Origin: Bdellovibrionales bacterium
GTDB taxonomy: Bacteria; Bdellovibrionota; UBA1018; CAIMNF01
DNA: 64,000 nucleotides
Assembly: GCA_947462765.1 (NCBI GenBank)
Contig: CANHQK010000006.1
Span: forward strand, 1 to 64,000
Reading direction: 5' to 3'
Shown here: positions 56,279-64,000 of the stretch, in pieces
How positions within the stretch are numbered: the stretch's first letter is position 1
Layout of the letters: the number at the start of each line of letters is the position of its first letter
Notes under the pieces: generated by a model
The model's database searches: none
What the model was told of the DNA's origin: nothing
Seen by the model: only the letters and a program-made list of their open reading frames with translations
Translations under genes and position numbers: made by a program

Positions 56279-57659
56279 GAGCCCCTCCTTTGCGGGGTTG
56301 ATCCATCACCGACTTGACCTCGCCCATTGCAATCGACGGCAGGAACCGGACGAAGAGCAGGAAGAAGATGAAGAAGAATCCCATCCAACCGAAGAACATC
56401 CCCCACTCCACCCAGGACGGAACATACATCGCCCAGCTGGAAGGCAGGAAGTCACGGTGCAGGGACGTGACGATGATCACGAAACGCTCGAAGTACATCC
56501 CGATGTTCACATACAGGGAAACCACGAACATGACCGGGATCGAACGACGGAACTTTTTGAACCAGAAGAGCTGCGGAATGAACACGTTACAGCTCACCAT
56601 GATCCAGTACGCCCACCAGTAAGGACCGAAGGCCCGGTTGATGAACGTGAACTGTTCGAACGGAGACCCGGAATACCACGCGATGAAGAACTCGACCCCG
56701 TAGGCATAACCGACCAACATCCCGGTGGTCATGATGATCTTGTTCATCTTCTCCAGGTGATCCATCGTGATGTAGTGCTTCAGATTGAACGCCTCACGAG
56801 CAAGCACCAGGAGCGTCACCACCATCGCGAAACCGGAGAAAATAGCTCCAGCGACGAAATATGGCGGGAAGATCGTAGTGTGCCAACCCGGAAGCTGGGA
56901 AACCGCGAAGTCGAACGAGACAACCGAGTGAACGGACAAAACCAGCGGAGTCGAAAGACCGGCGAAAATCAGATACGCCTGCTCGTAGTGAAGCCAGTGT
57001 TTGTTCGACCCCCTCCAGCCCAGGGAGAGGATCGTCAAAGCGACTTTACGGATCTTGTTCTTGGCACGATCACGCACCGATGCGAGATCGGGAATAAGCC
57101 CCGTGTACCAGAAGATCAGGGAGATCGTGAAATAGGTCGAAACCGCGAACACGTCCCACTCGAGTGGCGACCGGAAGTTCGGCCAAAGCTGGCGTTGGTT
57201 CGGATAAGGGAGAAGCCAGAAACACGCCAACCAGGACCGGCCGGTGTGAGTCAAAATGGTCATCCCTGCCGTCATCACCGCGAAGATGGTCATCGCCTCG
57301 GCAGAACGGTTGATCCCGGTACGCCATTTCTGACGGAACAGGAACAGGATCGCGGAAATCAGGGTTCCCGCGTGACCGATACCGACCCAAAACACGAAGG
57401 TGGTCACGTCGTTACCCCAGCCGACTGGCTGGTTGAGACCCCACACCCCGATCCCGTCACGCATGGTGATCAAAAGCATCACCGCGCCGATGAAAAAGGC
57501 GCCGAGGGCAGCGATAAAACAAACCCACCATTTGCCTGTCGGGAATGTCTCGAGGGGTCTGGATACGTCTTCGTTGACCTCTGCGAAAGTCCTTCCGCCG
57601 GTCACGAGCACATCATTCACGGGTTTCACCAACTCGTTCGAGCTATCAGCCGTGGCCAT
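56271..57659 (-). CDS. actC: alternative complex III subunit ActC (NrfD-like)
   Basis: 462 residues from ATG 57659, which has GGAGG eight bases upstream. NrfD/PsrC-type membrane protein with about ten helices; quinol is oxidised at its periplasmic side next to Act[21 protein letters not shown] and [17 protein letters not shown] are family blocks. It overlaps the actB stop by 14 bp. Confidence 0.94.
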   Translation of the reverse strand: MATADSSNELVKPVNDVLVTGGRTFAEVNEDVSRPLETFPTGKWWVCFIAALGAFFIGAVMLLITMRDGIGVWGLNQPVGWGNDVTTFVFWVGIGHAGTLISAILFLFRQKWRTGINRSAEAMTIFAVMTAGMTILTHTGRSWLACFWLLPYPNQRQLWPNFRSPLEWDVFAVSTYFTISLIFWYTGLIPDLASVRDRAKNKIRKVALTILSLGWRGSNKHWLHYEQAYLIFAGLSTPLVLSVHSVVSFDFAVSQLPGWHTTIFPPYFVAGAIFSGFAMVVTLLVLAREAFNLKHYITMDHLEKMNKIIMTTGMLVGYAYGVEFFIAWYSGSPFEQFTFINRAFGPYWWAYWIMVSCNVFIPQLFWFKKFRRSIPVMFVVSLYVNIGMYFERFVIIVTSLHRDFLPSSWAMYVPSWVEWGMFFGWMGFFFIFFLLFVRFLPSIAMGEVKSVMDQPRKGGAHA

Positions 57660-60600
57660 GTTCTTTGCCTCCTGCATGGTGTTCGCCTTCGGCGTTTCTG
57701 ACCTTCGTGAGGTAGTTCACTGCCGGACGGGTGTTGAGAATCTCCATCGACCGGAAGGTCCGGGGATTGGAAATCCATTTTGAGATCTGACTTTCCTTGT
57801 CGTTCACGTTTCCGAACACAATGGCGTCGGTCGGACAAGTCTGCTGACATGCCGTCCGCAATTCACCATCCTTGATCTTGGTCTTATTGTCTTTCGCCTT
57901 GCTCTTGGATTCGTTGATCCGCTGGACACAGAAGGTACACTTCTCCATGATCCCCCTCGAACGTACGGTGACGTCCGGGTTCCAAACCATGTTCATGGTG
58001 TCCTTGTAGTCTTTCCAGTGATCGAAGAAGTTGAAACGACGGGTTTTGTAAGGACAGTTATTCTGACAATAACGGGTCCCGACACAACGGCTGTAGGTCA
58101 TCTGATTGAGGCCGTCATCGCTGTGAGAAGTCGCCACCACCGGACAGACCGTCTCGCATGGGGCGTTTTCACAGTGCTGACACATCATCGGTTGGAAGAC
58201 GACGGTAGGATTCGTCTCGTCGCCACTGTAATAACGGTCGATCCGCATCCAGTGCATTTCACGGCTCTGGCGGACACGATCACGCCCCACCACAGGGGTA
58301 TTGTTCTCCGCCTGACACGCGATCACGCAAGCGCCACAACCGGTGCAGGAGTTGAGATCCACGCCCAACATCCAGCGGTATTCGTTCTTGGAGTAATCGA
58401 CGGGAGCATCCCAGAGCGTCGGAACTTTCGCCATTTTGACAGGTGGCTCGACTTCCATGGCCGCATTAGGATCCTTGCGGTACTCATCAAGGGTGATCTC
58501 GTTCAGGATCGGACGACCCATGATCCGATGGTGCTCTTGAATGGCAGCCAATTGGTACTTCATCCCGGTCTTGGAGATCGTCACAGTACCCTGATTGAGA
58601 AGCAGTCCGCGTTCGCCCGAGAATGCAGCCAGCTTGAACGCATTCTTGCCTACAAGCGAACCGACTTTCCCGGCGCGTGTCCGTCCGTATCCCATAGCGA
58701 GAGTGACGACACCCTTCAGGATACCGGGCTGCACCTTCACGGGAATCTCAAAGCTGGCCCCTTCACCACTCACCAGAACGACGTCATTCGTCTCGATACC
58801 GAGCTCGGCTGCCGAGGCAGGTCCGATATTGAGGTAATTGTCCCAGGTGATCGTGCTGATCGGATCCGGCATCTCCTGAAGCCAGGCATTGTTCGCGGAA
58901 CGCCCGTCAGCAACAGAAACCTTAGAGTAAATTCCCAGCGCGAAACCAGAACCTTCGATACGAGGCCCCATTTTTTTCTTGCCGAGAGACAAGCCCTTCA
59001 GGCTGGCAATCGAGTCTTTTGCGAACTTGAGCGAGCCGGGCTTAAATGCACGCTCACGAGGAGCGCCACCTTTTGACTCGAGAATCCCCTTCTGCAGGGT
59101 CAACTCCCAGAAATCCTTGAAAGCCTTGCCCTTGCCGTGAACCGGATAGAGCGTCTGCTTCCAGTTTTCCTTGAGGTAGTCGTGGAAACTGTTTTTCGGG
59201 CCGGAAGCGATCGTTGAAAGGAGACCACCGGCTTTAACGCCGCCACGGGTCCAACCGATCAGGATGTCTTCCATGCTCCGGGTATCGAACAAAGGAGCGA
59301 TTGTGGGCTGTTGTAACGAATGGAGGGACGCCTTCGGGTGTGCATCCCCCCAGCTCTCGAGATAGTGATTCTCGGCCAGCACCACATCAGCGAATTCGGC
59401 GGTTTCATCCACACGGTCAGTAACCGCGATGACCAGCTTGGCCTTCTTCATGGCTTCGCCGAATTCACCGCCTTTTGGCAGGAAATATACCGGATTGGCC
59501 CGATGTACGAGCAACACATCAACCTGACCGGCTTCGAGCTCGGCCTGCAGTGCGACCAACCCTTTCGTGGAAGCGTTGTATCCCACCACATCTGCAGTTC
59601 CATCGATGGTTTTTCCATCGTTTTCGAGCGTGCTGTTCAGCAAGTTCACAACAGACTGCAATGCAATCGATCCATGACCGACTACGATGCTTTTGCCACG
59701 TGAATTCCAAAGCTCCTCGGCAATCTTCTTGATCTTCGCACGATCGAGACTTCCGGCCTTGGAGATCCACTCCTCGACCGATCCGGAAAGAAGTGACGAG
59801 ACTTCCTGTACCGAAGCGAACTTGCCACGCTTCTGGGTCACGATGAGTTCGTGTGCCAGCGCAAGAGCTGCCGCCACCTCATTACCTGGCACTATCGGGA
59901 ATCGCTCATCCGCGCTCGCACCGGTGATGCTCATATTGGCTTCGAACACGACAAGCTTCGAAAGAGCATCGTCCTTCTTGCCAGCCAGCTTACGAGTTGT
60001 CGCCCAACGCTTGCCATTCTCGACCGGGTTACCCCAGGTTCCGAGGAAGTCGGCACCGAAGGAAACCACCATCTCTGCGCGATCAAACGCATAGTCCGGG
60101 AACACGTGGGTCCCGTAGCTCTCGGCCTGACCATCAGCCACCTCGTCCATGCCGATCGGATCCACTTCGATCCACTTGGCATCCACAAAGGCCGCCATGA
60201 ACTCTTTCATGATCCGACGGGTAGAGTCGCCCGACTCGGACAAGGACACAATGCGCACCTTTTTAGCTTCCTTGAGGGCGGCAACAACCAGAGCATCAAC
60301 CTCGGCCCAGTTGGCACCGTTTTTGGCCCCACCCTTGACGCCCTTCATAGGCTGACGCAAACGATCGGGATCATAGAGGTTCAGAATCGAAGATTGCCCG
60401 CGGGCACACAGCTTACCGGCATTCATCGGGTGCGACTCGTTACCTTCGAGTTTGACCGGACGGCCTTCGCGGGTTTTCACCAGGATCCCACAAGCCTGGG
60501 CACACTCTTTACAAGTGGAGGCGTAGTGTAGCGGAATCCCGGGTGTCAGCTCTTGCGGCTGAACCACGTAGGGAATGATCTTGTTTACGGGGCGACGGGC

Positions 60601-60843
60601 ACAGGCAAAACTGGCCATGGCCATGCTCGCTCCCATCACCGTGAGGAAATCACGACGGGAGACACCCGACTTGTCCATCGCCTCGATTTTCTCGAGGGTC
60701 TCAATGGGCTTGTCGTAGAACTCCTGCGCATTGCGGGTCTGGACAGCATCGTCGGACCAATAAGAAGCATTCAGCTCCTCAGGACCTTTCCAGTACCGGG
60801 GCTTCTCGAACTTCTGCTCATTCTTCTTTTCGTTGAGTTCCAT
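57646..60843 (-). CDS. actB: alternative complex III Fe-S/MopB-fusion subunit ActB
   Basis: 1065 residues. An internal Tat-like motif SRRDFL lies at 62-67, as in other ActB proteins. Residues 90-760 form a molybdopterin-oxidoreductase-like domain; the C-terminal 300 residues carry four Cys groups for Fe-S clusters ([39 protein letters not shown]...CQQTC). Oddly, the MopB-like part keeps C111-x2-C114-x3-C118-x27-C146, a full [4Fe-4S] signature that I recall being absent in characterised ActB proteins. It sits 22 bp after actA. Confidence 0.93.
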   Translation of the reverse strand: MELNEKKNEQKFEKPRYWKGPEELNASYWSDDAVQTRNAQEFYDKPIETLEKIEAMDKSGVSRRDFLTVMGASMAMASFACARRPVNKIIPYVVQPQELTPGIPLHYASTCKECAQACGILVKTREGRPVKLEGNESHPMNAGKLCARGQSSILNLYDPDRLRQPMKGVKGGAKNGANWAEVDALVVAALKEAKKVRIVSLSESGDSTRRIMKEFMAAFVDAKWIEVDPIGMDEVADGQAESYGTHVFPDYAFDRAEMVVSFGADFLGTWGNPVENGKRWATTRKLAGKKDDALSKLVVFEANMSITGASADERFPIVPGNEVAAALALAHELIVTQKRGKFASVQEVSSLLSGSVEEWISKAGSLDRAKIKKIAEELWNSRGKSIVVGHGSIALQSVVNLLNSTLENDGKTIDGTADVVGYNASTKGLVALQAELEAGQVDVLLVHRANPVYFLPKGGEFGEAMKKAKLVIAVTDRVDETAEFADVVLAENHYLESWGDAHPKASLHSLQQPTIAPLFDTRSMEDILIGWTRGGVKAGGLLSTIASGPKNSFHDYLKENWKQTLYPVHGKGKAFKDFWELTLQKGILESKGGAPRERAFKPGSLKFAKDSIASLKGLSLGKKKMGPRIEGSGFALGIYSKVSVADGRSANNAWLQEMPDPISTITWDNYLNIGPASAAELGIETNDVVLVSGEGASFEIPVKVQPGILKGVVTLAMGYGRTRAGKVGSLVGKNAFKLAAFSGERGLLLNQGTVTISKTGMKYQLAAIQEHHRIMGRPILNEITLDEYRKDPNAAMEVEPPVKMAKVPTLWDAPVDYSKNEYRWMLGVDLNSCTGCGACVIACQAENNTPVVGRDRVRQSREMHWMRIDRYYSGDETNPTVVFQPMMCQHCENAPCETVCPVVATSHSDDGLNQMTYSRCVGTRYCQNNCPYKTRRFNFFDHWKDYKDTMNMVWNPDVTVRSRGIMEKCTFCVQRINESKSKAKDNKTKIKDGELRTACQQTCPTDAIVFGNVNDKESQISKWISNPRTFRSMEILNTRPAVNYLTKVRNAEGEHHAGGKEHGHG

Positions 60844-60865
60844 CGTGATTCAGCTCCAAAAAGGT

Positions 60866-61435
60866 TCAGTAGTGACAGGTGTTGCAAGTGAAAGGCGCGA
60901 CCGGATCGGTCGAGTCCGGATTCTCCGGGTAAATGCTTTTCTTCAGGTATTTCGGGGTCTCAAAACCGCGATGACAGTTCAAACACCAACCCATCGTGAG
61001 CGGCTGAGCCTGGTAGACCTTGTCCATCTCTTTCACATTTCCGTGACAGGTCTCACACGAAACACCCTTGGATACGTGGCGCTTGTGATTGAAGTGAGCA
61101 TGATCGGGAAGCTCGTGGATCCGCACCCACTCAATCGGTTTCCCTTCCGCATAGGCCTTCTTGATTTTTTGCATCCAAGGGCTCTCGGGATAAACCACCG
61201 AGTGGCAGTTCATGCAGGTTGAAACCGAGGGAACCGTCGCATGGGCGCCTTTGTAAGCACCAGTGTGACAGTAACGGCAATCAATATTGAATTTGCCCGC
61301 ATGAAGCTTGTGACTGAATGGGATCGGCTGCTCCGGTTCGTATCCCTGATTCGAGGTTCTCGGAAGTACCTGCCAGAGAAGTGCTGCTACAACTACCACC
61401 CCAAATAGCGCAAATTTGCGCAGACCTGAGTTCAT
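60866..61435 (-). CDS. actA: alternative complex III pentaheme cytochrome ActA
   Basis: Membrane-anchored periplasmic cytochrome, 189 residues from ATG 61435, nine bases after GGAG; an upstream TTG at 61450 overlaps that site. One N-terminal transmembrane helix (FALFGVVVVAALLWQVL) is followed by five CxxCH motifs: CRYCH, CMNCH, CETCH, CLNCH and CNTCH. First gene of the operon actABCDEF. Its leader contains an intrinsic-terminator-like hairpin. Confidence 0.94.
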   Translation of the reverse strand: MNSGLRKFALFGVVVVAALLWQVLPRTSNQGYEPEQPIPFSHKLHAGKFNIDCRYCHTGAYKGAHATVPSVSTCMNCHSVVYPESPWMQKIKKAYAEGKPIEWVRIHELPDHAHFNHKRHVSKGVSCETCHGNVKEMDKVYQAQPLTMGWCLNCHRGFETPKYLKKSIYPENPDSTDPVAPFTCNTCHY

Positions 61436-61462
61436 GCTGGGTCGCTCCAATTCTTTAGATCG

Positions 61463-61484
61463 AAAAAAACGGGCATAATGCCCG
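61463..61484 (-). terminator. terminator-like hairpin in the actA leader
   Basis: On the minus strand CGGGCAT T ATGCCCG is a near-perfect palindrome followed directly by seven T's, 27 bp upstream of actA. It sits downstream of a candidate act promoter, so it could attenuate the operon; alternatively it ends a transcript from the HNH gene. Confidence 0.6.
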
Positions 61485-61524
61485 AAATTTCATCAATTTA
61501 ACTTACTGCTGGAATGACCTTGAG

Positions 61525-61551
61525 ATTATTGAAAACGCCTTGAGTTGACAA
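61525..61551 (-). promoter_or_regulatory. candidate sigma70-like promoter for act
   Basis: TTGTCA (5/6) and AATAAT (5/6) on the minus strand, 15 bases apart, which is short; TAATCT at 17 bases is an alternative -10. It would start transcription near 61518, upstream of the hairpin at 61463-61484. Confidence 0.35.
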
Positions 61552-61649
61552 TGACGAAGTTGTGACAAAGCCATACCCCGAATGATGCGCGCCGCCAGAA
61601 GACTGCGGTTTGCCTCGCGGGCGATAAAAAAATGACGATTTTTCCCGAG

Positions 61650-61967
61650 TCAAAGACCGTTTTTCTCACGCTCGAGCTGGGCAAACAGCAAATCGACCGG
61701 CGTGCTTAATTTTTTTTGCGCATTGCATCCTTTGCACAAGGGAACCAAATTCGACTTGGTTGATGTGCCGCCCCGGGCCAAGGGCACGACGTGATCCATG
61801 GTCAGTTCTTCCGGCTTGAACTTGGCCCCGCAATGGGAGCAAAGACCCGATCGGATCTTTTCCTTCCACCAAGCACTCTTCTTGAGCTCACGTGCTAGAT
61901 CACGCTCTTTTTTGATCCGTTTCGGATCAGTGTGCGCAGGATCGAGAAAGAAGTATTCGTCACTCAT
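61650..61967 (-). CDS. small HNH endonuclease
   Basis: 105 residues from ATG 61967. The HNH core is LTMDHVVPLARGGTSTKSNL, flanked by zinc-binding pairs CSHC and CKGC. The basic N-terminal helix (RELKKSAWWKEKIR) probably contacts DNA. Stand-alone proteins of this type are common and their role is often unknown; no restriction or phage genes adjoin it. The longer frame reaches into the upstream terminator. Confidence 0.85.
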   Translation of the reverse strand: MSDEYFFLDPAHTDPKRIKKERDLARELKKSAWWKEKIRSGLCSHCGAKFKPEELTMDHVVPLARGGTSTKSNLVPLCKGCNAQKKLSTPVDLLFAQLEREKNGL

Positions 61968-61974
61968 AGTCTTC

Positions 61975-62011
61975 AAAAAAAGAGGGTTGCCGGATCCCTC
62001 CGACAACCCTC
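61975..62011 (-). terminator. rho-independent terminator of the XRE regulator gene
   Basis: Minus-strand arms GAGGGTTG and CAACCCTC, extended by CGGA/TCCG, then seven T's. It lies 30 bp after the regulator stop and just before the HNH gene start. Confidence 0.9.
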
Positions 62012-62040
62012 ATCCCCTACCGAGCCCCCTCGGCAAAGAT

Positions 62041-62508
62041 TCATACGGATTCGAGCAATTCCTTAGCGGCAGTATAAAGCTTTTTCCTGTTTGCGGGAGC
62101 CGCTGCCTGATAGAGGCGGATGATGTCACTGAGAAGGGTGTCCTGAGCGCTAGCGGCCACCACAGTGGCTGCATCCTTCACCGAGGCCAATGCGGTATTG
62201 GCCTTCGCCACACGCTTGCCTTTGGATGTGGCCATAAAGCTTTTAAAGTCAGCCCGGATCTGGAGATTGGCAGCCTGAAGCTCGTCCATCGGGATTTCAA
62301 GGAAGCTGGAAAGCCGCTCAGCCTTTTCCCAAGGAAGTGGAGCACGTCCGTGTTCGATGTTCGAAATGAACTGCACGGAACACTTCACAGCTTTGGCCAC
62401 ATCCGCGAGTCCGAGAGCCTTCTCGAGTCGACGCTTGCGGATGAGATCTCCGAGCGGTCCGAATGAGCGTTTATCAGTCGATTTACCTTTTGGTCTGCCA
62501 CGTTTCAT
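62041..62508 (-). CDS. XRE-family helix-turn-helix regulator
   Basis: 155 residues from ATG 62508 (GAGGAG eight bases upstream; the GTG codon before it is too close). The N terminus KRGRPKGK resembles an AT-hook. The HTH is at about 20-75 (LGLADVAKAVKCSVQFISNIEHGRAPLP in two overlapping parts). The C-terminal half is Ala/Lys-rich and helical. It has its own terminator, so it is a single-gene unit; targets unknown. Confidence 0.87.
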   Translation of the reverse strand: MKRGRPKGKSTDKRSFGPLGDLIRKRRLEKALGLADVAKAVKCSVQFISNIEHGRAPLPWEKAERLSSFLEIPMDELQAANLQIRADFKSFMATSKGKRVAKANTALASVKDAATVVAASAQDTLLSDIIRLYQAAAPANRKKLYTAAKELLESV

Positions 62509-62618
62509 CACTGCTACTCCTCTGAAAGTGGGCTCAACTAACCATGTTTAATTCAATTATTCAACGATAAAATTTAATCGGCATTCCTTTTTTTCTAACC
62601 ACTTCTACACATCTGAAA

Positions 62619-63146
62619 TCATGAGGTTTTTTCTGACTGACGGCCATACACAGAAAAACGATAACGAAAGGGGGACTGCGAGTCGGATTGTTCGCGGACC
62701 CCGATCCTCGTAAACCCGGTCGCCGTAAATTGCCCACCGCCGTAGTGAGGAAAAAACACATCCCCTTCGAACTCGGAGTCAATCTCTGTGAGCCAAACTT
62801 CATCGAGAAACGGCAGAGAAAGAGAGTAGATTTCCGCACCGCCGATCACAAATACGATTTTTCCCTCATTCCGGGCGAAAGGCTCGAGAGTCTTCAATGC
62901 GATGGACAAATCAGGGTAAACTTCCGCATCCGAGACCGCCCAGTCTGGATTGCGGGTGATCACCGCATTTCTCCTAGCAGGAAGCGCCTTTCCGAGGGAA
63001 TCATAGGTCTTCCGCCCCATCACGACGATCTGACCCCGTGTTGAATCCCTGAAAAATTTCATGTCTTCGGGAATGTCCCATGGCAGCTCGCTGCCCCTTC
63101 CGATGACTCCATTCCTACCGACTGCAGCGATGGCGATGACTTTCAC
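62619..63146 (-). CDS. folA: dihydrofolate reductase
   Basis: Regenerates tetrahydrofolate with NADPH. 175 residues. Typical blocks are IAAVGRNGVIGRGSELPW with the substrate-binding region, VVMGRKTYDSLG, and VIGGAEIY for the cofactor. It starts 9 bp after the thyA stop; the two form the usual thymidylate-cycle pair. Confidence 0.95.
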   Translation of the reverse strand: MKVIAIAAVGRNGVIGRGSELPWDIPEDMKFFRDSTRGQIVVMGRKTYDSLGKALPARRNAVITRNPDWAVSDAEVYPDLSIALKTLEPFARNEGKIVFVIGGAEIYSLSLPFLDEVWLTEIDSEFEGDVFFPHYGGGQFTATGFTRIGVREQSDSQSPFRYRFSVYGRQSEKTS

Positions 63147-63155
63147 TCGACGTCC

Positions 63156-63950
63156 TCAGATCGCGACCGGCGCTTTGATGGCTGGATGCGGATCGTAGCC
63201 CTCGAGTGTGAAATCCTCGAATCGGAAACCGAAAATATCCCGGATGGCAGGATTCAGGTTCATCTTCGGAAGCGGTCGAGGCTCACGCGACAACTGGAGT
63301 TGTGCCTGTTCGAGGTGGTTCAGATAAAGATGCAAATCACCGAAAGTGTGGACGAAATCACCGGGCTTCAGGTCACACACCTGGGCCACCATCAGGGTAA
63401 GAAGCGCATAACTGGCGATATTGAATGGCACGCCAAGAAAGAAATCAGCCGAGCGTTGGTACAATTGGCAGGACAGCTTCCCATCTGCCACATAAAACTG
63501 GAAAAAAGCATGACAAGGCGCCAAGGCCATCTTGTCGATTTCGCCGGGATTCCAAGCACTCACAATGAGCCGCCGGGAATCCGGATTCTTTTTGATCTGA
63601 TCCACCACCTGCGTGATCTGATCGATGGTTCTTCCATCTGGAGCACGCCAAGAACGCCATTGGGCTCCGTACACCGGTCCGAGATTTCCATCGGCATCCG
63701 CCCACTCGTCCCAAATGCTCACTCCGTTTTCTTTCAAGTAGGCGATATTCGTCTCCCCTTTTAGAAACCAAAGGAGCTCATGGATGATCGATCTCAGGTG
63801 GACCTTCTTAGTCGTGACGAGAGGAAACCCCTCTTCCAGATTGAAACGGAGCTGAGCACCGAAAAGACTCAGGGTTCCGGTTCCGGTCCGGTCGGTTTTA
63901 CGCGTGCCTTCATCCAGGATTTTTTGCATCAGATCGAGATACGATTTCAT
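63156..63950 (-). CDS. thyA: thymidylate synthase
   Basis: Makes dTMP from dUMP and methylene-tetrahydrofolate. 264 residues, equal to E. coli ThyA. The catalytic Cys is in [31 protein letters not shown] and the Arg-rich substrate site [10 protein letters not shown] are intact. Followed by folA in the same direction. Confidence 0.96.
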   Translation of the reverse strand: MKSYLDLMQKILDEGTRKTDRTGTGTLSLFGAQLRFNLEEGFPLVTTKKVHLRSIIHELLWFLKGETNIAYLKENGVSIWDEWADADGNLGPVYGAQWRSWRAPDGRTIDQITQVVDQIKKNPDSRRLIVSAWNPGEIDKMALAPCHAFFQFYVADGKLSCQLYQRSADFFLGVPFNIASYALLTLMVAQVCDLKPGDFVHTFGDLHLYLNHLEQAQLQLSREPRPLPKMNLNPAIRDIFGFRFEDFTLEGYDPHPAIKAPVAI

Positions 63951-64000
63951 CCGGAATCAGGGTGTCACCGGATTGGCGAAATTGCAAAATCAAAAGGGCT

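Noticed and set aside
56154-57701. 515-codon open frame antisense to actC
   Set aside because: Extremely charged His/Glu/Arg-rich product with no hydrophobic core; mirror image of membrane-helix codons of ActC.
57646-60843. ActB as a true molybdenum enzyme such as a polysulphide or tetrathionate reductase
   Set aside because: The full actABCDEF gene order and the pentaheme ActA place it in alternative complex III, even though the four-Cys motif is kept.

Overview
This 64 kb window is a dense stretch of bacterial chromosome, roughly mid-50s % GC by eye, with genes on both strands, almost no spacer longer than about 200 bases, and no rRNA, tRNA, insertion sequence, prophage or CRISPR array that I could find. 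The gene content points to a Gram-negative, respiring proteobacterium-like organism: DapF-type peptidoglycan, lipoproteins, outer-membrane barrels, an alternative complex III next to an A2-type caa3 oxidase, a B12-dependent ribonucleotide reductase, lysine aminomutase, a bacterial deoxyhypusine-synthase-like protein and the PrkA/YeaH/SpoVR trio. That mixture fits the Bdellovibrionota or a related deltaproteobacterial lineage. This is inference from gene content, not a phylogenetic placement.

Layout. 1-13 kb: the 3' part of fadA meets a LysR regulator; a di-heme cytochrome c is followed by a stand-alone FliG C-terminal domain; then come a deoxyhypusine-synthase-like enzyme, small unknowns, a uracil-DNA glycosylase and rluB, an ahpC-type peroxiredoxin with a small poly-threonine basic protein, a PAP2 phosphatase, a secreted papain-like protein, cysE-fabI and two envelope proteins. 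13-26 kb: an RluA-type enzyme, an unknown membrane-anchored protein, fabH, nrdJ diverging from ppk, and the spoVR-yeaH-prkA operon. 26-35 kb: murI, then a tight run of PP2C phosphatase, M23 peptidase, secA, a proline-rich protein, dapF and mscS. 34-42 kb: a signalling and envelope block with a SpoIIE-type phosphatase, an outer-membrane protein, a STAS-like protein, a small ORF, an OmpR-type regulator, a Ser/Thr kinase with a periplasmic tail, a YbjQ-like lipoprotein and kamA. 42-46 kb: a PEP-utilising-domain protein lacking ATP-grasp, feoAB under a near-consensus Fur box, and gpmA. 46-61 kb: respiration, comprising sco-ctaC-ctaD-ctaE-ctaF with cytochrome c fusions on both subunits II and IV, ctaB, OsmC and GbsR genes, and the complete actABCDEF operon. 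61-64 kb: a small HNH nuclease, an XRE regulator, folA and thyA.

How it works together. ActABCDEF oxidises quinol and passes electrons to cytochrome c. The oxidase receives them through its own fused cytochrome domains and reduces oxygen; Sco and CtaB supply copper and heme. Three convergent gene pairs end in a shared 4-base stop overlap (CTAG, CTAA, TTAA), which underlines the compaction. The points I find most worth a second look are the FliG_C-only protein that keeps the torque-helix charges, the ActB variant with an intact four-cysteine MopB-type signature, the double cytochrome c fusion in an A2 oxidase operon, a Fur box lying on the feoA start region, terminator hairpins placed against the rluB start and in the act leader, the secreted papain-like protein, and a B12-riboswitch-like string of motifs before nrdJ. 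No obviously new multi-gene system was found.
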